Assembly (NCBI GenBank): GCA_002715785.1
Contig: PBAA01000037.1
Location: 1-12,404 of the forward strand
DNA length: 12,404 nt
Direction of reading: 5' to 3'
Source of the DNA: Gammaproteobacteria bacterium
Lineage (GTDB): Bacteria > Pseudomonadota > Gammaproteobacteria > Pseudomonadales > Azotimanducaceae
A program made the position numbers and the translations under genes. Positions 1 to 6,836 of this stretch are shown here, one piece after another; positions within the stretch are counted from its first letter, which is position 1, and every line of letters begins with the position of its first letter. The notes beneath the pieces were generated by a model. The model did no database searches. It was given only the letters and a program-made list of their open reading frames with translations, and was not told the origin of the DNA.

Positions 1-1227
1 ACCGATATAGTGCTCGGAGGTAACTGGCAGGCCGAAGTAGAGAAACTCGGTGATGAACCCGACCCTTCTGAAGTCAATAGGATCAAAGCCGCGTGGCAGG
101 AAACTCACCAAAGAGTGATCGATGCGGGAGGCTTGCATATCGTCGGAACTGAGAGACACGAGTCGCGACGAATCGATAATCAGTTGCGCGGTCGGGCAGG
201 CAGGCAAGGGGATCCCGGGTCCTCGCGTTTTTTCATTTCTTGGGAAGACAACTTGCTTCGAATTTTTGGAGCTGAACGGGTTCGCGGCATGCTAGATCGT
301 GCATATACCGAAAAGGGCGAAGCGGCGGAGGGAGCGATTTTTGATCGCTCCATCGAACGCGCCCAGCGCAAGGTTGAGGGGCGGAATTTCGATATTCGGA
401 AGAGTCTCCTCGAGTATGACGATGTTGCAAATGATCAACGGACTGTGATCTACCAGCAACGAAATGAGTTGATGGAGGCTAACGACATCCGCGAAATGCT
501 ATCGGACATTCGTACAGAAATTGTGGACGAAGTGATTTCTGACCACATTCCGCCAGAAAGCATCATGGAGCAATGGGACGTGGCGGAGCTGGAAAAGACC
601 TTGGTATCCGAGTTCAGCTCGAACCAATCGCTGCAACAATTAATCTCGACCGAAGACGACGTCACTGAAGAAGATTTACGGCGAATAGTTAGCGAGCAAG
701 TCCGGGAGGAATATGAGGCGAAGGTTCTCGCATGGAAGGCGGAAGGCGTGGACATGAATCGCGTCGAGAAGGAAATCATGCTCAACGTTCTTGACCAAAA
801 GTGGAAAGAGCATTTAGGGACGATGGACCACCTTCGCCAAGGAATACATTTACGGGCTTATGCCCAAAAGCAGCCGAAGCAAGAATACAAACGAGAGTCG
901 TTTGAACTCTTTCAGGAGATGCTATACGGCATTAAGCGGGATGTGATTCGGATTCTGTCTCGCGTCGAATTGGAGCGTGGCGAAGATCTTGGCGAAGCGG
1001 AGAGGAGGCGTCGAGTCGAGAACAGTAAGCGCATGCAATTTCAGGGCTCCGAAGCCGCCGCGGCGAATATGGATCAAATGGGCAGTTTGGGTGATGACGT
1101 AACGACTCCCACGCCGGTAGGCAAGCCGCAAACGTTTGTCCGAGAGGATCGTAAGGTCGGACGTAATGAAAAGTGCCCCTGTGGTTCAGGAAAAAAATAC
1201 AAACAGTGCCATGGACGAGCGGCGTAG
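1..1227 (+). CDS. secA: SecA preprotein translocase ATPase, C-terminal part (5' end outside window)
   Basis: Motor ATPase that drives unfolded preproteins through the SecYEG channel at the inner membrane. The frame is open from base 1 (reads TDIVLGGNWQ), so this is about the last 408 residues of a protein usually near 900. Visible in order: the end of nucleotide-binding domain 2 with the helicase-type motif QLRGRAGRQGDPG (about 182-220), the helical scaffold/wing region with RNFDIRKSLLEYDDVANDQR and later DHLRQGIHLRAYAQKQPKQE, a variable linker, and a C-terminal zinc motif CPCGSGKKYKQCH (1174-1212) that in the family binds zinc and contacts SecB or ribosomes. The stop is TAG at 1225-1227. argJ follows after 19 bp on the same strand and may be co-transcribed. 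Nothing looks broken. Identity is certain; only the N-terminal half cannot be judged. Confidence 0.97.
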   Translation, partial: TDIVLGGNWQAEVEKLGDEPDPSEVNRIKAAWQETHQRVIDAGGLHIVGTERHESRRIDNQLRGRAGRQGDPGSSRFFISWEDNLLRIFGAERVRGMLDRAYTEKGEAAEGAIFDRSIERAQRKVEGRNFDIRKSLLEYDDVANDQRTVIYQQRNELMEANDIREMLSDIRTEIVDEVISDHIPPESIMEQWDVAELEKTLVSEFSSNQSLQQLISTEDDVTEEDLRRIVSEQVREEYEAKVLAWKAEGVDMNRVEKEIMLNVLDQKWKEHLGTMDHLRQGIHLRAYAQKQPKQEYKRESFELFQEMLYGIKRDVIRILSRVELERGEDLGEAERRRRVENSKRMQFQGSEAAAANMDQMGSLGDDVTTPTPVGKPQTFVREDRKVGRNEKCPCGSGKKYKQCHGRAA

Positions 1228-1246
1228 TTTGATGAGGTTCGTTTAA

Positions 1247-2461
1247 GTGGCCGTCAATTTGCCCGTTATGGACGCACTTGAAGAGGTTCCTGGAATCAGA
1301 GCAGGTACTGCGGATGCTCGAATTCGTGATAACGGTCGCGACGACATCACAGTTTTTGCGTTCGAACCTGGGGCAATCGTTGGTGGCGTGTACACACGTA
1401 ACAGCTATAGGGCCGCACCCGTCGAAATCGCGTCAGCCTGCCCCGGTCCCGCCAGAGGTTTCGTGGTGAATAGCGGTAACGCAAATGCCGCGACCGGAGA
1501 GAGGGGCGCCAACGATGCCCGACAAACCTGCTCACACTTGGCCTCGCTCCTCGAATGTAACGCTACTGAGGTATTACCGTTCTCAACCGGGGTTATCGGC
1601 GAATTTCTACCGATGGAAAAAATACTTACCGGTATTGACCGGGCGTATGAGGCGCTTAGTCCGAAACACTGGGCCCATGCGGCAGCTGCGATTATGACGA
1701 CTGATACTGCTCCGAAGGGCCTTTCAAATCGTTTCAAATTAGGCGGCTGCGAAGCGATCGGCACGGGAATCGTTAAAGGTTCAGGCATGATTCGACCCGA
1801 TATGGCGACTTTGTTAGCTTTCGTTGGCACGAACGCGTCGTTAACACCAGAAATTGCCAGAAGATTAACTCTCGATCTTGCGGAACTAAGTTTTAACCGT
1901 TTGACCGTCGACGGGGATACTTCGACTAATGACTCTTTTGTGGTCGTGGCATCGGGGGTAGGAGACCACGAAACAATACGTAACGCATCCTCGATTGAGT
2001 ATTCCGAGTTGCTCCACGGTCTAACGCCCATCGTGCGGGAATTGGCCATGCGAACAGTACGGGATGCTGAAGGCGCGACGCGTTTTATCACGATTCACGT
2101 TCAAGGAGGTTGTGACGCTGCGGAATGTATGCGTGTTGCGTACACGGTGGCCCACTCGCCGCTGGTCAAGACAGCCTTATTTGCGGGTGATCCTAACTGG
2201 GGTCGTTTCTGTATGGCTATTGGTCGAGCTGGCATCGAAGATTTGGATCCATACGGAGTGTCGCTCAATCTAAATGATGTTCGCGTGGCAGTAGGAGGTA
2301 TGGTTGCAGATAGCTATCGTGAGGAAGTCGGAGCGGAAGTTATGGCTAGAGACGAGTACGAGATAACCATCGATCTTGGTCGAGGAAGTTCTCGGGAAAC
2401 TATATGGACATCCGATCTCTCGTATGAATACGTCCGCATTAACGCTGAATATCGTTCCTGA
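1247..2461 (+). CDS. argJ: ArgJ glutamate N-acetyltransferase (ornithine acetyltransferase)
   Basis: Transfers acetyl from N-acetylornithine to glutamate in the cyclic arginine pathway (cytoplasm); some ArgJ also use acetyl-CoA and so do the first step as well. The 404-residue protein has the family landmarks: FVVNSGNANAATG near residues 83-95, GTGIVKGSGMIRPDMATLLAFVGTNA around 174-197, DGDTSTNDS near 222-230, GDPNWGR near 317 and the terminal YVRINAEYRS. The enzyme is made as one chain and self-cleaves before a conserved threonine, here Thr188 in the DMATLLAF context. The GTG start at 1247 is chosen because TGAGGT lies 8 bases upstream (1233-1238) and the resulting N-terminus matches the family. 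It follows secA closely, where E. coli has mutT. Whether it is mono- or bifunctional cannot be told from sequence alone. Confidence 0.96.
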   Translation: MAVNLPVMDALEEVPGIRAGTADARIRDNGRDDITVFAFEPGAIVGGVYTRNSYRAAPVEIASACPGPARGFVVNSGNANAATGERGANDARQTCSHLASLLECNATEVLPFSTGVIGEFLPMEKILTGIDRAYEALSPKHWAHAAAAIMTTDTAPKGLSNRFKLGGCEAIGTGIVKGSGMIRPDMATLLAFVGTNASLTPEIARRLTLDLAELSFNRLTVDGDTSTNDSFVVVASGVGDHETIRNASSIEYSELLHGLTPIVRELAMRTVRDAEGATRFITIHVQGGCDAAECMRVAYTVAHSPLVKTALFAGDPNWGRFCMAIGRAGIEDLDPYGVSLNLNDVRVAVGGMVADSYREEVGAEVMARDEYEITIDLGRGSSRETIWTSDLSYEYVRINAEYRS

Positions 2462-2467
2462 TTGAGA

Positions 2468-2665
2468 TTAGTCCTCCGAATCGGACGAGCTGAGATCGTC
2501 AATGCCATGCTCGCCGGGGATTGTGTGTTTTTCGTCTGCCCAGGCGCCGAAGTCAATTAGGCGGCATCTTTCTGAACAAAATGGACGGAACTCATTTTCC
2601 AACGTCCAACGTAGAACTTTCTTGCAAGTAGGGCAAGGAACGATATGAGTGGTCTCCTTAGGCAT
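2468..2665 (-). CDS. yacG: YacG, zinc-binding DNA gyrase inhibitor
   Basis: Small zinc protein; E. coli YacG binds GyrB and inhibits gyrase. From the ATG at 2665 it is 65 residues, the same length as the E. coli protein. Four cysteines form the zinc site: CPTC at 11-14, and C30 and C34 in the FRPFCSERC segment, followed by the family signature RLIDFGAWADE. The tail is acidic and serine-rich (DDLSSSDSED), probably disordered. An in-frame TTG at 2671 would add two residues; ATG is preferred. The start overlaps the end of coaE by 8 bases and no clear Shine-Dalgarno is seen, so translation is probably coupled. It converges on argJ with 6 bp between the stops. Confidence 0.94.
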   Translation of the reverse strand: MPKETTHIVPCPTCKKVLRWTLENEFRPFCSERCRLIDFGAWADEKHTIPGEHGIDDLSSSDSED

Positions 2666-3254
2666 TAGCAATGTCTACGTAACGTTTATGCAATGTTCGC
2701 ACCTTAGGATCGAGCATTATTAAAGAACCCTCATTCGCGATGACGTCGTCCGCGAGTGCGAGCCGATCGGTTCGATCTAGCTGGCTGTTCACAATCGCCT
2801 GAGCCTCTTTTCTAGCGACCATGTCTCGTTCCATCGTGCGCTTGATCTGTACTTCAACTGGCACATCGACTACAAGGATACGGTTGACGTAACCCCCGCG
2901 GGCTCTAAGGAGGGGGTTTACGACCATCGCGTATTTGGATCGGACAGAATGTAACTGCCGCAACGTCCACTCATTAATTAACGGGTGCGTTAACTTTTCT
3001 AACCAACGTCGTTCTGCGGGTTTGTCGAACACTAATTGTCTTAGGGCCTTCCGATCGAGACGACCGTCTACTCCGATCATTCCATCGCCGAAACGGCAGA
3101 TTATCTCTTTAAGGGCTTGGCTACCCGGTTCGACAATTGCCCGAGAGGCCGTATCGAGATCGATGACGTCGACCCCTAGATTGGAAAAACGATCGGAAAC
3201 TGCAGTCTTACCACTGCCTATTCCTCCAGTAACTGCGACGATGAGTTTTGACAT
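2658..3254 (-). CDS. coaE: CoaE dephospho-CoA kinase
   Basis: Phosphorylates the ribose 3'-hydroxyl of dephospho-CoA with ATP, the last step of coenzyme A synthesis. The 198-residue product starts MSKLIVAVTGG and carries the P-loop GGIGSGKT (residues 10-17), the substrate-binding DLDTASR segment (32-38), LTHPLI (88-93), the VNPLL segment (112-116) and the conserved ending RTDRLALADDVIANEG (161-176). Length is typical. The frame stays open 51 bases further upstream, but the ATG at 3254 fits the family and overlaps the pilD stop as TGATG, a common coupling arrangement; there is no strong Shine-Dalgarno. The pilD-coaE-yacG order is the usual one in Pseudomonas and relatives. Confidence 0.96.
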   Translation of the reverse strand: MSKLIVAVTGGIGSGKTAVSDRFSNLGVDVIDLDTASRAIVEPGSQALKEIICRFGDGMIGVDGRLDRKALRQLVFDKPAERRWLEKLTHPLINEWTLRQLHSVRSKYAMVVNPLLRARGGYVNRILVVDVPVEVQIKRTMERDMVARKEAQAIVNSQLDRTDRLALADDVIANEGSLIMLDPKVRTLHKRYVDIANA

Positions 3255-4135
3255 CAAGGGAAAACGAGAGTCGTGAAAAGGTCTTGTGTGGCAAGCGTAA
3301 CGCACCCACCTATACTCAAAAAAGGCCCGAAGGGGATTTCTTGTTTCGTAGACAATTTACGCCAGAAGATCAGAAACAGGGCATAAGTCAGTCCCGTCGT
3401 TGATGCCACGAGAATGACGGCCGGTAAGGCTTGCCAACCGAGCCAGGCACCCAGTGCGGCCGCCAATTTGAAATCGCCATTTCCCATTCCCGTTCGGCCT
3501 CGAATTAGTTTGAACGCTTGGTTGATTGCCCAAAGTGACATATAGCCGACTATCGCTCCTATTAAGGAAGACGTTGCAGTGGGGAAATCGTTGGTGTCGA
3601 CGGACTGGATCGATGCGATGAGACCTAACCAGACGAGTGGCAGGGTAATTTGATCGGGAAGTAGAGTCGTTTCGACATCGATAATTAACAACGTTAATAA
3701 TGATGCAAGGAATACGAAGTAAAACAATCCGGTAATCGAATAACCCCAGATCCAAATCGTTCCAATTGCCAATAGGCATGTGACGCCCTCTACTATTGGA
3801 TAACGTTTCGAGATCGAACCATTACACAGGACACATTTACCGCGTAGAACGATCCAGCTGATCAATGGGATGTTTTGCAACGGCGAGATAATTCCGTCGC
3901 ACAAAGGGCAGTGAGAGCGTGGAAGAACTAGGTTAAATCTAGTTTGGGCCGCAACATTGATATGGAGTAACTGTCGCGCCTCATGTCGCGCATTTCGCTC
4001 GAGTATTAAAGGAAGCCGGTAAATAACGACATTCAGGAAGCTCCCGATCGCGAGGCCAACTATGCCCACTACCGTTAGTGTGAACCAGTCTGCTGACAGC
4101 TGCTGACTTAGATTTTCTATTCCGTTGGTTGGCAA
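3254..4135 (-). CDS. pilD: PilD prepilin peptidase / N-methyltransferase
   Basis: Inner-membrane aspartyl protease that removes the leader of type IV prepilins and type II secretion pseudopilins and methylates the new N-terminus. Seen here (numbering from the TTG at 4135, 293 residues): GSFLNVVIYRLP at 31-42, a zinc-type pair of CxxC motifs (C76/C79 and C101/C104) in the cytoplasmic loop, then several membrane helices with catalytic aspartates D153 (IIDVETTLLPD) and D221 (GMGNGDFK), and IPFGPFLSIGG near the C-terminus. Start: the open frame extends to a TTG at 4198 (314 residues), but TTG 4135 has GAGGAA nine bases upstream (4145-4150) and gives a length close to Pseudomonas PilD (290). There is no in-frame ATG at the N-terminus. 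No pilB or pilC precedes it, unlike the standard cluster. Confidence 0.93.
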   Translation of the reverse strand: MPTNGIENLSQQLSADWFTLTVVGIVGLAIGSFLNVVIYRLPLILERNARHEARQLLHINVAAQTRFNLVLPRSHCPLCDGIISPLQNIPLISWIVLRGKCVLCNGSISKRYPIVEGVTCLLAIGTIWIWGYSITGLFYFVFLASLLTLLIIDVETTLLPDQITLPLVWLGLIASIQSVDTNDFPTATSSLIGAIVGYMSLWAINQAFKLIRGRTGMGNGDFKLAAALGAWLGWQALPAVILVASTTGLTYALFLIFWRKLSTKQEIPFGPFLSIGGCVTLATQDLFTTLVFP

Positions 4136-4145
4136 AGATGCGAAT

Positions 4146-4150
4146 TCCTC
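4146..4150 (-). promoter_or_regulatory. Shine-Dalgarno deciding the pilD start
   Basis: Minus-strand GAGGA (GAGGAA if 4145 is included), nine to ten bases before the TTG at 4135. It is the only good ribosome-binding match near the pilD N-terminus and favours the shorter start over the TTG at 4198, whose upstream sequence has no purine-rich match. Inference from position only. Confidence 0.55.
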
Positions 4151-4375
4151 GGACGCGTTTTGAACTTGAGATATACCCAATGGTTTAAGCGGAAGCAATA
4201 CCGATTTCCATTAGGCGAATAATAGTCATAGAAACTTCATGGGCCTAATTTCCATATTTTAGGTAACGGAGCCAAAATAACGTTGTTTCACGTTTGACGG
4301 TTGGTAAGGATTGTTAATTATCGTAGGCGTGCGTTTTATGTCGAAAACGAATCTAAACTAGGCCAAATATCTGTG

Positions 4376-4404
4376 TTGAGGAAGACTAAGTGAGACGTTA
4401 AGCT
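4376..4404 (+). promoter_or_regulatory. Putative promoter of tRNA-Thr
   Basis: TTGAGG (4376-4381), a 17-base spacer and TAAGCT (4399-4404) resemble a sigma-70 -35/-10 pair. The stretch after the -10 (TCGCGGC) is GC-rich, as in discriminators of stringently controlled stable-RNA promoters. Transcription would start about 7 bases before the tRNA. The -10 match is only partial, so this is a weak call supported mainly by position. Confidence 0.35.
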
Positions 4405-4417
4405 TCGCGGCATCTGC

Positions 4418-4493
<76 letters not shown>

Positions 4494-4579
4494 TATGTAA
4501 TTGCGAAGTCGAAACCAACAAAAGATCATGGGCATAACGTTGTAATTACTGATTATTCGACTTGGTTCGGTTATTCATC

Positions 4580-4596
4580 AGGCGTAAGAGACGCCT
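4580..4596. repeat. Short perfect hairpin, possible tRNA-Thr terminator
   Basis: AGGCGT (4580-4585) and ACGCCT (4591-4596) pair perfectly around the 5-base loop AAGAG. On the plus strand it is followed by TCAAAT rather than a run of T, so it is a poor intrinsic terminator. It lies 87 bases after the tRNA. Its right arm overlaps the left arm of the larger inverted repeat 4593-4670, so both cannot form together. Confidence 0.35.
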
Positions 4597-4670
4597 TCAA
4601 ATCAACTAGATATAGCGGTGTTAACGGTCCGTTCGAATTATTCGATCGGAGAAATCATTCATTTGAAGGC
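4593..4670. repeat. Nested inverted repeat, candidate structured RNA or leader element
   Basis: Outer arms GCCTTCAAAT (4593-4602) and ATTTGAAGGC (4661-4670) are perfect 10-bp complements. Inside lies a second inverted repeat, TCCGTTCGA (4628-4636) and TCGATCGGA (4642-4650), nine pairs with one T-T mismatch around a 5-base spacer. The whole would fold as a long stem carrying an internal hairpin. It ends 167 bases before the H-NS start. No known RNA family is recognised; it may be a small RNA, a leader element or a protein-binding site. Seen directly in sequence; function unknown. Confidence 0.4.
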
Positions 4671-4791
4671 CAGCAATGACAGTTGGTTATTCTTCAGCCA
4701 GGCCTATGGATTTGATTGGTTCTAGGAACGATTAAACTAAATATATTCGTAATTCTCTTATTTTAGATAAAAGATTATTACTATTTTTGTG

Positions 4792-4820
4792 TTTACAAAC
4801 CTAATTTCATTATGTAACTT
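4792..4820 (+). promoter_or_regulatory. Weak putative promoter of the H-NS gene
   Basis: TTTACA (4792-4797) is a good -35-like hexamer; 17 bases on is TAACTT (4815-4820), a poor -10. The surroundings are very AT-rich, so chance matches are likely. A start near 4827 would leave almost no leader before the ATG at 4838, which would favour the internal ATG at 4859. Confidence 0.22.
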
Positions 4821-4832
4821 TATTCTAGTTAC
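4814..4832. promoter_or_regulatory. Inverted repeat just before the H-NS start, possible operator
   Basis: GTAACT (4814-4819) and AGTTAC (4827-4832) are perfect inverted arms separated by the 7 bases TTATTCT, ending 5 bases before the ATG at 4838. The geometry suits a dimeric regulator or a small hairpin over the ribosome-binding region. Six-base arms in AT-rich DNA can occur by chance. Confidence 0.3.
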
Positions 4833-4837
4833 TTGAA

Positions 4838-5200
4838 ATGGGAATAATAAAAAGCATTATGGTTGCCAAGAAACTTTCCGTATCCGAACTACAAGCAGTC
4901 ATCCGTGACGCAAGATCTGAAATAGATCGGCGGCAGAAAAGACTGGATCGGGTCAAAGCGAAAATAGATGCGATATTAAAGAAAGAGGGTGTAACGCTGG
5001 GTGATCTATATTCGGCGCGTACCCCTTCTAAAAGCCCTGTTGGAGTGCGTCGAAGACGAAAAGTAAAACCTGTCTACAAGTCCGGAAAAAACACTTGGAC
5101 GGGTCGCGGAAGAGCTCCAGGGTGGGTCGTTAAGATCTGTGAGAAGGACGGTATAGAAGTCACTAAGTTCAAGACGCTACCTCAATATAAGATTCGGTAA
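4838..5200 (+). CDS. H-NS family nucleoid-associated protein
   Basis: Small basic DNA-binding protein of the H-NS histone-like family, which oligomerises along AT-rich DNA and silences or shapes transcription. At 120 residues it has a charged helical N-terminal part likely to form the coiled-coil oligomerisation region (about 13-50), a basic linker with RRRRKVK (71-77), and the C-terminal DNA-binding domain with the hallmark TWTGRGRAPGW (86-96), whose GRGR loop inserts in the minor groove. The ending KFKTLPQYKIR takes the place of the usual short hydrophobic terminus. Start is uncertain: ATG 4838 or ATG 4859 (MVAKKLSVSELQ, 113 residues); neither has a clear Shine-Dalgarno. The gene sits behind an AT-rich region that could allow autoregulation. 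It stands between tRNA-Thr and convergent nadC, where pil genes lie in relatives. Family confident, paralogue type not. Confidence 0.9.
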   Translation: MGIIKSIMVAKKLSVSELQAVIRDARSEIDRRQKRLDRVKAKIDAILKKEGVTLGDLYSARTPSKSPVGVRRRRKVKPVYKSGKNTWTGRGRAPGWVVKICEKDGIEVTKFKTLPQYKIR

Positions 5201-5220
5201 TATCGCTAAAAATGTCGAAT

Positions 5221-5244
5221 GGCTTCGCGAATATGTTCGAAGCC
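5221..5244. terminator. Hairpin between the convergent H-NS gene and nadC
   Basis: GGCTTCG (5221-5227) and CGAAGCC (5238-5244) are a perfect 7-bp stem with a 10-base loop, 20 bases after the H-NS stop. No T-run follows on either strand, so it may be a weak or factor-assisted terminator, or only an RNA 3'-end stabiliser. Position between two converging genes supports a terminator role. Confidence 0.35.
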
Positions 5245-5311
5245 TTCGGATCTTCGTGCCGTTCCCAATTAGCGCACTAAGGGGTACGGCTCTTGTGAAT
5301 AGGTCTTGAGC

Positions 5312-6184
5312 TCATTTGCTGGGCTCGAAACGCATGGAGAGATCCATCGGTTCGATGTTCTTCGTGATCTCGCCGATTGAAATGTAGTCCACTCCCGTTT
5401 GGGCAATCTCAGTTACGTTTTCGCGTGTGATACCGCCGGACGCTTCGAGTGGTACGTTTCCTTTGTTAAGCGTTACTGCCTCGCGAAGTTCTTTCATGGA
5501 GAAGTTGTCTAGCAACACCATGTCGACGCCTGCTTCGAACGCCTCCAGCAATTGGGGGATCGTTTCGACCTCAATTTCGATTTTGATGTGGGGATTTTGC
5601 TTTCGCGCCGCGTAGATACTCTCGGCGATTCCACCGACTGCGGCGATGTGGTTTTCTTTGATGAGATATGCGTCAAATAGCCCCATTCTGTGGTTTTTTG
5701 CGCCAGCTACCGCAACCGCGTATTTCTGTGCTGTGCGGAGGCCGGGAACTGTCTTACGAGTGTCTAGGATCATTGCGTTGGTTCCCGAAATGGCCTCGAC
5801 GTAGAGGCGAGCGATCGACGCTGTTCCTGAAAGTAGTTGAACAAAATTCAACATAATTCGTTCACAAGTAAGCAAGCTTTGCGCAGGGCCATACGCCATC
5901 AGCAAGGTATCGCCCGGTGTTACGTCTTGACCGTCGTCTACAAGCCACTCGGTGCTAATTGACGAATCGATTTGTCGACACGTTTCATCCGCCCAGGGCT
6001 TCCCGCAGAAGACGCCTGCAGTTCGGGTAATTAAACGTGCGGTGACAATTTGTTTTTTGGAAATCAGCGCGGCGTTAATATCTCCCGAACCAACGTCCTC
6101 GGCGATCGCGGTTTGTACGTTGCGACGAACGTCATTCAAAAAGGTCTCGTTGACCGCTAGGGGTGATCGATCCATAGTCGTCAT
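5312..6184 (-). CDS. nadC: NadC nicotinate-nucleotide pyrophosphorylase (carboxylating)
   Basis: Quinolinate phosphoribosyltransferase: quinolinate plus PRPP gives nicotinate mononucleotide, CO2 and pyrophosphate in de novo NAD synthesis. The 290-residue protein has EDVGSGD near the N-terminus (29-35), the substrate-binding LDTRKTVPGLR (140-150), NHRMGLFDAYLIKENHI (164-180), IEIEVET (202-208), VLLDNF (223-228) and EASGGI near 247-252, in family order and at usual length. The loop before NHR reads AVAGAK where many members have a run of glycines, a mild variation. ATG 6184 is taken; ATG 6175 (MDRSPLAV) is possible and there is no strong Shine-Dalgarno at either. It diverges from ampD across 36 bp, the same arrangement as in E. 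coli. Confidence 0.96.
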   Translation of the reverse strand: MTTMDRSPLAVNETFLNDVRRNVQTAIAEDVGSGDINAALISKKQIVTARLITRTAGVFCGKPWADETCRQIDSSISTEWLVDDGQDVTPGDTLLMAYGPAQSLLTCERIMLNFVQLLSGTASIARLYVEAISGTNAMILDTRKTVPGLRTAQKYAVAVAGAKNHRMGLFDAYLIKENHIAAVGGIAESIYAARKQNPHIKIEIEVETIPQLLEAFEAGVDMVLLDNFSMKELREAVTLNKGNVPLEASGGITRENVTEIAQTGVDYISIGEITKNIEPMDLSMRFEPSK

Positions 6185-6220
6185 TATGTCATTTCAGCGA
6201 AATAGAAGAGTCCGGTAGAC
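6185..6220. promoter_or_regulatory. Divergent nadC-ampD intergenic region
   Basis: Only 36 bases separate the two start codons. I see no convincing -35/-10 pair for either direction, and two complete promoters cannot fit side by side here, so at least one must extend into the opposite gene. Recorded because this must contain or border the control sites of both genes. Confidence 0.4.
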
Positions 6221-6793
6221 ATGGCTGTAACGATCGATCACTGGTTATCGAGAGTTACTAGAAAGCCGTCGATTAATTGCGATGATCGACCCGCGCATAC
6301 TGAGGTCACACTGGTTGTAATTCATTCGATATCCCTTCCGGCGGGGGTATTCGGCACCAACCTAGTCCCGGCTTTTTTTTGCAATGAATTAAATCTGGCG
6401 GATCACCCCCAACTGCATTCTTTGGAGGGGATGAGAGTCTCGCCCCATGTCTATATAACCCGACGTGGTCTGGTGACCCAGTTTGTACCGTTCAACCGAA
6501 GGGCGTGGCACGCCGGGGCTTCTTCCTTTGGATCACAATTGGCGTGTAACGATTTTTCTATCGGAATCGAACTGGAAGGGACCGAGCACGGCGAGTACAC
6601 GGATTCACAGTACCGCAAACTCATCGGTGTCTTGGTGACGCTTATTGCCAAGTACCCATCGATCTCGCTTAGCCGAATCGTTGGTCACCAGGAAATAGCC
6701 CCTCTTCGTAAAAAAGATCCTGGTGCCGGTTTTGAATGGGAACGGATCTATGCGGAAGTCGCAGGGCATTCGAACCAAATTAGCAATTACTGA
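6221..6793 (+). CDS. ampD: AmpD 1,6-anhydro-N-acetylmuramyl-L-alanine amidase
   Basis: Cytoplasmic zinc amidase that cuts the stem peptide from anhydro-muropeptides in cell-wall recycling; in species with AmpR/AmpC its loss induces beta-lactamase. The 190-residue protein matches E. coli AmpD (183) along its length: zinc ligands H35 (VVIHSISLP), H156 (VGHQEIAP) and D166 (KKDPG), the catalytic glutamate E117 in NDFSIGIELEGT, lysine K164, and VPFNRRAWHAG (89-99). There is no signal peptide, which fits the cytosolic AmpD rather than the exported AmpDh paralogues. The ATG at 6221 has only a weak Shine-Dalgarno. ampE, the usual downstream partner in enterobacteria, is absent; a ROK kinase follows after 43 bp. 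Confidence 0.95.
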   Translation: MAVTIDHWLSRVTRKPSINCDDRPAHTEVTLVVIHSISLPAGVFGTNLVPAFFCNELNLADHPQLHSLEGMRVSPHVYITRRGLVTQFVPFNRRAWHAGASSFGSQLACNDFSIGIELEGTEHGEYTDSQYRKLIGVLVTLIAKYPSISLSRIVGHQEIAPLRKKDPGAGFEWERIYAEVAGHSNQISNY

Positions 6794-6836
6794 ATGACAA
6801 CGTTGTCGTTATCGCGCCGCGTTTAAATTAGAAAAG

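Larger units (their letters stand above)
4494..4837. other. AT-rich non-coding gap between tRNA-Thr and the H-NS gene
   Basis: 344 bases with stops in all frames at short intervals and no recognisable gene remnant. The first two thirds hold several inverted repeats (an 8-bp pair at 4506-4513/4556-4563, and the nested set at 4580-4670 described separately). From about 4730 it becomes strongly AT-rich, as is usual for DNA bound by H-NS-type proteins and for promoters of their own genes. I see no integrase remnant or duplicated tRNA 3' end that would mark an excised island. Confidence 0.7.

Noticed and set aside
1405..2091. 228-codon open frame on the minus strand
   Set aside because: It lies wholly antisense to argJ, which has all family motifs; the translated product shows no recognisable domain.
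2935..3276. 113-codon plus-strand frame opposite coaE
   Set aside because: Shadow of coaE with low-complexity composition and no ribosome-binding site.
4185..4211. Eight-codon minus-strand frame (MEIGIASA) before pilD, considered as a leader peptide
   Set aside because: No ribosome-binding site, no regulatory codon run, and no attenuator structure following it.
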